Shown one piece after another: positions 1 to 4,816 of a stretch of DNA of 5,253 bases. Within the stretch, counting starts at the first letter, position 1; every line of letters starts with the position of its first letter. The notes beneath the pieces were generated by a model. It searched no databases, had not been told where the DNA came from, and was given only the letters and a program-made list of their open reading frames with translations. The translations under genes and the position numbers were made by a program. Source of the DNA: Cyanobacteriota bacterium (GTDB taxonomy: Bacteria > Cyanobacteriota > Cyanobacteriia > Phormidesmidales > Phormidesmidaceae). The DNA lies in contig JAIXUR010000184.1 of assembly GCA_027483425.1 (NCBI GenBank), forward strand, positions 1-5,253, written 5' to 3'.

Positions 1-425
1 AAAGGCGCTAGTTCATCCACATCCAGGCCAGATTTGGGGGGATCCGGTACCAGCTTCACCTGGAGGCAGCACTGGGGTATTTTCTCCAGCTCCAGGGCGG
101 CTTGGTTCAGGCGCTCGGCTAGCTTCAGGCTATCGACCGAGTGAATCCAGTCGAAGTGTTCGACGGCCTTGCGGGCTTTGTTGGTCTGTAGACGGCCAAT
201 TAGGTGCCAGGTGATGTCGGTCAGATCGGTCAGCTCAGTCTGTTTGGCGATCGCCTCCTGCACCCGGCTTTCACCAAAGTGGCGTACCCCCAGGGCGTAG
301 GCGGCCCGAATGGTCTCCACCGGCAAGAACTTGGTCACCGCCACCAGCGTCACCGCCGGGGGCAGCCCCTGGCGGATGCTCCCCAGGCGTGCAGCTAGGG
401 ATGAAGCGCTGGGGACAGCGGTCAT
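1..425 (-). CDS. pipY: PipY/YggS-family pyridoxal-phosphate-binding protein (COG0325), N-terminal part
   Basis: This reading frame is open from an ATG at 425-423 to the left edge, so only the first 141 residues are present; the family is usually about 220-230 residues. These proteins have a TIM-barrel fold like bacterial alanine racemase, bind PLP without a known catalytic reaction, and keep vitamin B6 and amino/keto-acid pools balanced in the cytoplasm. Visible landmarks are VAVTK at residues 28-32, with Lys32 the expected PLP Schiff-base lysine; FGESRVQE at 50-57; WHLIGRLQTNK at 73-83; IHSVDS at 94-99; and LQVKLVPDPPKSG at 121-133. The ATG overlaps the pipX stop by four bases (ATGA), which fixes the start and implies translational coupling. 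In Synechococcus elongatus pipX and pipY are co-transcribed and functionally linked. The family call is near certain; the C-terminal phosphate-binding part lies outside the window. Confidence 0.95.
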   Translation of the reverse strand, partial: MTAVPSASSLAARLGSIRQGLPPAVTLVAVTKFLPVETIRAAYALGVRHFGESRVQEAIAKQTELTDLTDITWHLIGRLQTNKARKAVEHFDWIHSVDSLKLAERLNQAALELEKIPQCCLQVKLVPDPPKSGLDVDELAP

Positions 426-694
426 TGAAAGGTCTGCTTATAGGTGTGCTGTAGCCGATCATAGTCGGCTTGCTGGCCCGCCCGCCGCAAAATGCGCAGC
501 CGACCTTCAAGCATCAGGCGGGCATTGCTGCGGCCGAGGGGTTGAAACACCGGCCCCTCGGTGGGGGAGTTGGTGACCAGGAAAAACAGCCGCTGGGCAT
601 ACAGCGTGGCAAAGAGCTCTTGCCCGTCGTCTACCATGCACACTCTGAAGAGCAGGCCAAAATTGGGGTGATTGAGATAGGTTTCTGTGCTCAT
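422..694 (-). CDS. pipX: PipX, PII-interacting co-activator of NtcA
   Basis: A 90-residue protein, against 89 in Synechococcus elongatus, with near-collinear similarity along its length. PipX is a small cytoplasmic cyanobacterial regulator. It binds and co-activates the nitrogen regulator NtcA when 2-oxoglutarate is high and is sequestered by PII (GlnB) when it is low; PlmA and the GTPase EngA/Der are further reported partners. Residues 1 to about 53 form the Tudor-like domain (YLNHPNFGLL at 6-15, ELFATLYAQRLFFLV at 26-40), followed by two C-terminal helices (about 55-72 and 75-89, ending YKQTF). Residues used in PII/NtcA binding studies are kept at the same numbers: Glu4, Tyr32, Arg35 and Phe38. 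The extra residue sits in the 41-48 loop. The ATG at 694-692 gives the family-typical N-terminus. No Shine-Dalgarno motif precedes it; the bases before ATG read CATACTTGA. The stop overlaps the pipY start. Confidence 0.97.
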   Translation of the reverse strand: MSTETYLNHPNFGLLFRVCMVDDGQELFATLYAQRLFFLVTNSPTEGPVFQPLGRSNARLMLEGRLRILRRAGQQADYDRLQHTYKQTFQ

Positions 695-814
695 TCAAGT
701 ATGAAAGGGGTATGTCTTACGACAGGATGATGATTGTGTCTGTTCAATTCGCCACATGCATTCTAGAACCTGCTGGCCAATCTGCATGCATTCCAGCGTT
801 GAGAGGCGGTAAAT
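695..814 (-). other. 120-bp spacer upstream of pipX
   Basis: This is the only sizeable gap in the leftward cluster. Its left third is AT-richer than the genes around it. It holds a 9-bp direct repeat, CATGCATTC on the plus strand, at 755-763 and 785-793, a TTCTAGAA palindrome at 761-768, and an inverted repeat GCTGG/CCAGC at 772-776 and 793-797. None of these is followed by a T-run on the minus strand, so I see no intrinsic terminator for the upstream trpE/pabB gene. A TTGAAC (minus, 747-742) could be a -35 element, but no good -10 lies at the right distance. A pipX promoter is possible but not demonstrable here. Confidence 0.5.
755..793. repeat. 9-bp direct repeat pair upstream of pipX
   Basis: CATGCATTC occurs at 755-763 and again at 785-793, a 30-bp repeat-to-repeat distance, close to three DNA helical turns. 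Each copy contains the ATGCAT palindrome. Both copies lie in the noncoding gap before pipX and stand on the same face of the helix, as paired regulator sites often do. No known binding consensus is matched, and a chance repeat is possible. Confidence 0.4.
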
Positions 815-2290
815 TCAGCGGAATTGCGGTATTTCTCCAGCCCTAGGCGATAGGGCCAGCAGTTGGGCCTGGGCCTTTTGCAAGGACTCTTGCCACTCGC
901 GCTGGGGGTCGCTGTCGGCCACAATACCCGCCCCCACCTGCCCCCACACCGTAGACACCCCCGACCAGCCATCAGTATGCCCCAACAGCAGGGTGCGGAT
1001 CAAAATGTTCAAATCCAGGTGTCCGCGCCGGTCGAGGTAGCCGCAGGACCCGTAGAACAGGCTGCGGCCCACGGGCTCCAGGGCCTCGATGATTTCCATG
1101 CAGCGCACCTTGGGGCAGCCGGTAATGGTGCCGCCGGGAAATGTGGCCCGGATCAGGTCGACGGCGGTGCGATCGCCCTGGAGCTTTCCCACCACGTTGC
1201 TAACCAAGTGCATCACGTGGCTGTAGTACTCCACCGTGAGCAATTCATCCACCCGCACGGTGCCCCACTGGCACACCCGGCCCAAATCATTGCGCTCCAG
1301 ATCGACCAGCATGATGTGCTCGGCCCGTTCCTTGGGATTGCTAAGCAGGGTTGTGGCCATCGCCCTGTCCTGCTCAGGTGTGGAACCTCTGGGCCGGGTC
1401 CCGGCGATGGGTCGGGTTTGGGCGGTACCACCCTGGAGCTGCACCAGCCGCTCGGGCGAGCCGCTGATCACGTCGCCCCAGGGGGTGTGCCAGTAGCAGG
1501 CAAAGGGCGAGGGGTTGATGGTATGCAGTCGGCGGTACAGGGCCCAGCCGTGGGCGGTGGTCTCGGTCGAGAACCGTAGGGAGAGGTTGACCTGAAACAC
1601 ATCTCCGGCCTGAATGTGCTGCTGCGCTTTCCGAACGGCCTGCTGGTAGTCGGCTGCTGCCATGGCTAGAGTCACAGGGCGGGGATCGCCCGCTGGCTGC
1701 GGAAAAAAGGGCTCTGACCGAGGAGGTCGGTGAAGCTGCTGCTCCATCTGGGTGAGTCCCTCAGGAGCAGGGGCGGCCAGCCACAGGCGCTGAAGCTGAT
1801 GGTCAAGCACCGCAAAGGTGTCTGGCTCATACCACAGCGCCACTGGAAAGGGCAGGGGATCGTCATTGAGGGTGGGCAGACGCTCGATTTCCCAGGCCAG
1901 GTCGTAGCCCAGCCAGCCGAGCCAGCCGCCGGTAAACGGCAGGGTTTCCTCAGCGGTTTGGGCCTCGTCACCGATCAGGCTGAGCCTATACCCCTCGCCC
2001 AACCGATCGGTCAGCATGGGCAGAATGCTGCCCACCGCCGGAGTCCACAGCTGTGGAAGATGGTTGATCCGACGGGGTGGCCCGGCGCAGATGGAGTAGC
2101 GTCCCTGGGCACTAGCGGCTGGGTACGCCTGGGGCTGGGCGGTAGCGGGGCAGGGGCTTTCGAGCAGGGCCACCAGGGTGGCTGGGGTAGGGGGCTGCCG
2201 CAGCAGAGGCCCGTAGAGGGTTTGAAAAATATCGCTGCCGGTGCGGTGGTCGAGGGACTGCGATCGCACCCACCAATGCCGCTGGGTCAA
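815..2290 (-). CDS. Chorismate-utilising enzyme: anthranilate synthase component I / aminodeoxychorismate synthase component I
   Basis: A 491-residue cytoplasmic enzyme of the TrpE/PabB family, expected to convert chorismate to anthranilate (tryptophan) or aminodeoxychorismate (folate) with ammonia from a TrpG/PabA partner not in this window. From the chosen TTG start the N-terminal domain has LLES at 42-45, the tryptophan feedback site in TrpE. The catalytic domain begins about residue 206, with SPERL at 278-282, PIAGTRPRG at 294-302, HIMLVDLERNDLGR at 325-338, FPGGTITGCPKVRCMEII at 384-401 and GAGIVADSDPQREWQE at 453-468. Ala in PIAGT is the anthranilate-synthase form (many PabB have PIKGT), whereas FPGGTITG and GSCGYLD look PabB-like, so no symbol is given. 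The frame stays open upstream to an ATG at 2494, but that extension is Ala/Gly/Arg-rich and lies wholly inside cbiQ. TTG at 2290-2288 has GGGGAG six bases ahead, overlaps the cbiQ stop as TTGA, and places WWVRS and HRTGSDIF at the family-typical N-terminus. Confidence 0.9.
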   Translation of the reverse strand: MTQRHWWVRSQSLDHRTGSDIFQTLYGPLLRQPPTPATLVALLESPCPATAQPQAYPAASAQGRYSICAGPPRRINHLPQLWTPAVGSILPMLTDRLGEGYRLSLIGDEAQTAEETLPFTGGWLGWLGYDLAWEIERLPTLNDDPLPFPVALWYEPDTFAVLDHQLQRLWLAAPAPEGLTQMEQQLHRPPRSEPFFPQPAGDPRPVTLAMAAADYQQAVRKAQQHIQAGDVFQVNLSLRFSTETTAHGWALYRRLHTINPSPFACYWHTPWGDVISGSPERLVQLQGGTAQTRPIAGTRPRGSTPEQDRAMATTLLSNPKERAEHIMLVDLERNDLGRVCQWGTVRVDELLTVEYYSHVMHLVSNVVGKLQGDRTAVDLIRATFPGGTITGCPKVRCMEIIEALEPVGRSLFYGSCGYLDRRGHLDLNILIRTLLLGHTDGWSGVSTVWGQVGAGIVADSDPQREWQESLQKAQAQLLALSPRAGEIPQFR

Positions 2291-3201
2291 CCCGCGCTCC
2301 CCCAAACCCACCGTGCCCACCAAAACACCACGATCAGCCCCAGGGCAAACCAATCCCACGATCGCAGCAGGAGCTGGTACCAGCGCACCCGGTGCTCGTT
2401 GGGGCTGGTAAAGCCGCGCACCTCCATGGCGGCGGCAATTTGCTCGGCCCGCAGCAGCAGGTTTTGCAGCAGCCGCTCGACCACCGCCAGCCACACCTGG
2501 GCCGACCCGCGAAAGCCCAGCTTCTTCCAGTTAATGGCGCGGGTTTGCACCGATCGCACTAAATTTTGTACCTCCTCCAGCACCAGGGGAATAAACCGCA
2601 GGGAGAGGGTGACCGTCAGGGCAATCTCGGTCACCGGTAGGCGCAGCCATCGCAGCGGGGCCATCAGCGCCTCCATGGCCACCGTGATTTCTTCGGGGGC
2701 GGTGGTGAGCAGGTAAAGGTTGGTGCCGTAGATCAGGGTAAATAGCAAGGTGCCAATGCGAATGCCCAAATCGAGCGATCGCCGCGTCACCGTAACCGGC
2801 CCCCAGTCAAACACCACGTAGCGGTAGGAAGTCGGCTGGGGCAGCTCGTGCAGCACCTCTGGGGGGTTGTCGAGGGTCGCCATCGCCGCTGGGGTGGGCA
2901 GTCGGGGCGTCTGCGACACCTGCAACCCGTCGGGCATCACAAAGGTCAGCCCCATCACCAGGGTGCTGAGCAACACCAGCCAGCCCATCTGCTGCCGCCA
3001 CACCCGAAAGGGAATGCGCGCCACCAGCGTCAACAGCACCAGCAGCGCCACCAGCCCAAACCGCCAGTAGGCATTGGCCAGAATGGGAGTGACCAAAATG
3101 CTCATCAGCCAGGCCATCTTGACCCGGGGGTCGAGCCGGTGCAGCCAGGTAACCGGCTGCTCCAGGTAAAGGCCGATGGGGAGAGAGCGGAGAAGATCCA
3201 T
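2287..3201 (-). CDS. CbiQ/EcfT-type transmembrane component of an energy-coupling factor transporter
   Basis: A 304-residue membrane protein of the CbiQ/EcfT family, the T subunit that couples paired ECF ATPases to a substrate-binding S component for vitamin or metal-ion uptake. Hydrophobic segments lie at about 29-43, 47-62, 74-90, 148-167 and 283-300. The cytoplasmic coupling region carries SLRFIPLVLEEVQ at 200-212, and two short motifs, R221-A-I and MEVRGF at 259-264. These correspond to the Ala-Arg-Gly signatures that contact the ATPases, both altered from strict ARG. A proline-rich stretch of about 50 residues (91-140) between the third and fourth segments makes the protein longer than typical EcfT (about 265). 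From memory this is shared by cyanobacterial and plastid relatives. The start lies four bases after the der stop with only weak GGG ahead, so coupled translation is likely. No ECF ATPase or S component is in the window; the substrate is unknown. Confidence 0.9.
   Translation of the reverse strand: MDLLRSLPIGLYLEQPVTWLHRLDPRVKMAWLMSILVTPILANAYWRFGLVALLVLLTLVARIPFRVWRQQMGWLVLLSTLVMGLTFVMPDGLQVSQTPRLPTPAAMATLDNPPEVLHELPQPTSYRYVVFDWGPVTVTRRSLDLGIRIGTLLFTLIYGTNLYLLTTAPEEITVAMEALMAPLRWLRLPVTEIALTVTLSLRFIPLVLEEVQNLVRSVQTRAINWKKLGFRGSAQVWLAVVERLLQNLLLRAEQIAAAMEVRGFTSPNEHRVRWYQLLLRSWDWFALGLIVVFWWARWVWGSAG
2297..2302 (-). promoter_or_regulatory. Ribosome binding site deciding the TTG start of trpE/pabB
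   Basis: GGGGAG reads on the minus strand at 2302-2297, six bases before the TTG at 2290. It lies inside the last codons of cbiQ. It supports the short 491-residue form over the 559-residue open frame starting at 2494. An in-frame GTG at 2305-2303 is the main competitor but has no comparable site at the right distance. Confidence 0.6.
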
Positions 3202-3205
3202 ATCC

Positions 3206-4567
3206 CTATACCTTCGTCGCCCGGTTGGGGTTGTTGCGCTCTAGGTCGCGCATGGCCTTGCCCCGCCAAAAAATACGAATGGGCGTGCCCTCAAAGCCCA
3301 GGTTCTCGCGAAACTGTCGCTCCACGTAGCGGCGATAGTTATCTTTCAGCAGGTGGGGATCGTTGACGAACAGGGTAAAGGAGGGAGGCCGTACGGTGAC
3401 CTGGGTGCCGTAGTAAATGCGACCCTGGCGACCCTGGCGGGTGGTGGGAGGGGTGTGCCATTTAACGGCATCTTCCAGCACTTCGTTGACCACCGATGTG
3501 GTGACCCGGCGACGGTGCTGCTCGAACGCCTGATCCACCAGCTCGAGGATTTTGGGCACCCGTTGGCCGGTCTTGGCACTGACGAAGATGCGCTTGGCCC
3601 AGTCGAGAAAGTTCAGCCTAGCGGAGATCTGGTGGTCAAAATCGTAGATGGTATGGCTGTCTTTTTCCACCGCATCCCACTTATTGACGACGATGATGCA
3701 GGCGCGACCGTCTTCTTCAATCCGGCCCGCTAGTTTTTGGTCTTGCTCAGTCACGCCATCGAGGGCGTCGATCACCAGCAGCACCACGTCGGCCCGGCGA
3801 ATGGCCTTAAAGGCGCGGTTAATGCCAAAGAATTCAGGCCCGTACTCCACGCTTTTTTTCTTACGAATGCCCGCTGTGTCGATCAGTCGATAGATCTTAT
3901 CGCCGTGCTGCACCTGCATGTCGATGGCATCCCGCGTGGTGCCAGAGATGGGGCTAACAATGGCGCGGGTTTCGCCCACGAAGGCGTTTAGCAGGCTCGA
4001 TTTACCGACGTTGGGTCGCCCCACAATGGCCACTTTGATGTCTTCGCTGGCGTCTTCTTCGACGGTTTCGGGGAGAAATTCTACCAGCGCATCCAAGAGC
4101 TCGCCGGTGCCATTACCGTGAATGCCCGAGACCGCGTAGGGTTCGCCCAACCCCAGCTCCCAAAACTGAGCCGCCTGCACTAGGCCATGGTCGAGGGATT
4201 CGCACTTGTTGACCGCCAGCACCACCGGCACCGACTGCTGCCGCAGCCAGGAGGCAATCTCGCGATCGGACTCGGTGGGGCCGATTTTGCCGTCGACCAC
4301 CAGCACCGCCGCACTGGCTTCGCTGAGGGCCAACTGGGCCTGTTCGCGAATATAGGGCAAAAATTCGGTGTCGTCGTCAAACACCAGGCCGCCGGTATCG
4401 ACCACCAGGTAGTCGCGATCGCGCCAAAAGGCCGGTTGGTAGGTGCGATCGCGCGTCACCCCCGGCTGGTCGAAGACAATGGCATCTTGAGCCCCGGCCA
4501 GGCGGTTTACCAGAGTAGATTTGCCCACATTTGGGCGACCGATAACCGCAACAATTGGCAGAGACAT
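3206..4567 (-). CDS. der: Ribosome-assembly GTPase Der (EngA), tandem G domains
   Basis: A 453-residue cytoplasmic GTPase, the usual Der length, needed for maturation of the 50S ribosomal subunit. The first G domain has G1 GRPNVGKS at 10-17, G3 DTGG at 57-60, G4 NKCE at 120-123 and G5 near VSGIHG at 146-151. A short acidic linker (about 165-177) leads to the second domain with G1 GRPNVGKS at 183-190, SGTTRD at 208-213 (G2), DTAG at 230-233, NKWD at 295-298 and SAK at 330-332. The C-terminal KH-like RNA-binding domain covers about 353-440, ending in a basic tail. G4 of the first domain has Glu where the NKxD consensus has Asp. The ATG at 4567-4565 puts the first P-loop at residue 10, as in other Der proteins; AAGG lies about eight bases upstream. 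It is the first gene of the leftward cluster. EngA is a reported PipX partner. Confidence 0.98.
   Translation of the reverse strand: MSLPIVAVIGRPNVGKSTLVNRLAGAQDAIVFDQPGVTRDRTYQPAFWRDRDYLVVDTGGLVFDDDTEFLPYIREQAQLALSEASAAVLVVDGKIGPTESDREIASWLRQQSVPVVLAVNKCESLDHGLVQAAQFWELGLGEPYAVSGIHGNGTGELLDALVEFLPETVEEDASEDIKVAIVGRPNVGKSSLLNAFVGETRAIVSPISGTTRDAIDMQVQHGDKIYRLIDTAGIRKKKSVEYGPEFFGINRAFKAIRRADVVLLVIDALDGVTEQDQKLAGRIEEDGRACIIVVNKWDAVEKDSHTIYDFDHQISARLNFLDWAKRIFVSAKTGQRVPKILELVDQAFEQHRRRVTTSVVNEVLEDAVKWHTPPTTRQGRQGRIYYGTQVTVRPPSFTLFVNDPHLLKDNYRRYVERQFRENLGFEGTPIRIFWRGKAMRDLERNNPNRATKV
4415..4452. repeat. Pair of HIP1 octamers within der
   Basis: GCGATCGC occurs at 4415-4422 and 4445-4452, 30 bp apart, within the first G domain of der. 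HIP1 is the highly over-represented palindrome of many cyanobacterial genomes. Further perfect copies lie at 247-254 (pipY), 1169-1176 and 2260-2267 (trpE/pabB) and 2775-2782 (cbiQ). Confidence 0.9.
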
Positions 4568-4574
4568 GGCTTGG

Positions 4575-4585
4575 GCCTTTTAGGC
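4575..4585 (-). promoter_or_regulatory. Small hairpin over the der ribosome binding site
   Basis: The der leader contains GCCTAAAAGGC (minus strand, 4585-4575), a 4-bp GCCT/AGGC stem with an AAA loop. The downstream arm includes the AGG that would pair with 16S rRNA, seven to ten bases before the ATG. If it forms, it would partly mask the site. The stem is short, so the effect is uncertain. Confidence 0.3.
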
Positions 4586-4666
4586 AGATGAATGATTCGG
4601 TAGATCGGGAGGCCGCGCAGCACTCGCCGCCCAGATCTCTAATGAGATAATCTTCTCAATCTTTCC

Positions 4667-4695
4667 ATTGTAGTCAAAGGCTAGCCCGCTGTGGC
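4667..4695 (-). promoter_or_regulatory. Candidate promoter for the der-led cluster
   Basis: On the minus strand TACAAT (4672-4667) matches the -10 consensus at five of six bases. Seventeen bases upstream lies GCCACA (4695-4690), matching three of six -35 bases. It would give a leader of roughly 90 bases. An alternative is TTGACT (4677-4672) as -35 with GATTAT (4652-4647) as -10, but its 19-base spacing is long. The two overlap and cannot be separated by inspection. Confidence 0.3.
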
Positions 4696-4723
4696 GAGTT
4701 CTTTGCCCATGGCTGTGGTGTGG

Positions 4724-4764
4724 AAAAAAACAAGGGCCGAATATTGCCACAAAAGAACCCTTGT
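4724..4764 (-). terminator. Possible intrinsic terminator or operator hairpin, minus strand
   Basis: ACAAGGG (minus 4764-4758) can pair with CCCTTGT (minus 4736-4730) around a 21-base loop, and the second arm runs into a T-run reaching 4724. This resembles a rho-independent terminator for minus-strand transcription entering from the right. No leftward gene is seen there, so it would only block antisense or distant read-through into der. The loop is longer than usual and the stem base is A/T, so it is weak. One arm overlaps the -35 of the rightward promoter. Confidence 0.22.
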
Positions 4765-4789
4765 ACTATTAAAGTTCCTGGGCGATAAT
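4761..4789 (+). promoter_or_regulatory. Sigma70-type promoter of the rightward coiled-coil gene
   Basis: TTGTAC at 4761-4766 and GATAAT at 4784-4789 are exactly 17 bases apart; the -10 matches five of six consensus bases and the -35 three of six. Transcription would start near 4796, giving a leader of about 20 bases before the ATG at 4817. An AGGTGAG at 4790-4796 is too far from the ATG to act as its ribosome binding site. Confidence 0.5.
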
Positions 4790-4816
4790 AGGTGAGCTTC
4801 TGCTTCATATCTTGCC

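Larger units (their letters stand above)
4568..4816. other. Divergent intergenic region between der and the coiled-coil gene
   Basis: These 249 bases separate the leftward cluster from the rightward gene and must hold promoters for both. Besides the elements listed separately, it has a direct repeat of GCTGTGG at 4688-4694 and 4712-4718 (24-bp distance) and a short inverted repeat TGAGA/TCTCA at 4643-4647 and 4654-4658. I see no small ORF with convincing coding character, no tRNA, and no recognisable riboswitch. Confidence 0.6.

Noticed and set aside
698..703. CATACT on the minus strand as a -10 element for pipX
   Set aside because: Transcription would start at or inside the pipX start codon, and no -35 lies at the right distance.
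710..720. GTA-N5-TAC upstream of pipX as an NtcA binding site
   Set aside because: The NtcA consensus is GTA-N8-TAC; here the half-sites are only five bases apart, so the spacing does not fit.
772..797. GCTGG/CCAGC inverted repeat as a terminator after trpE/pabB
   Set aside because: The stem is only five pairs with a 16-base loop and is not followed by a T-run in the leftward direction.
863..1579. Plus-strand open frame of 238 codons
   Set aside because: It is antisense to the catalytic domain of the chorismate enzyme; His/Gly/Ala-rich composition is typical of a GC-rich shadow frame.
1730..2716. Long plus-strand open frame of 328 codons
   Set aside because: It lies antisense to the well-supported trpE/pabB and cbiQ genes, has low-complexity Gly/Gln/Arg/Ser content and no family motif.
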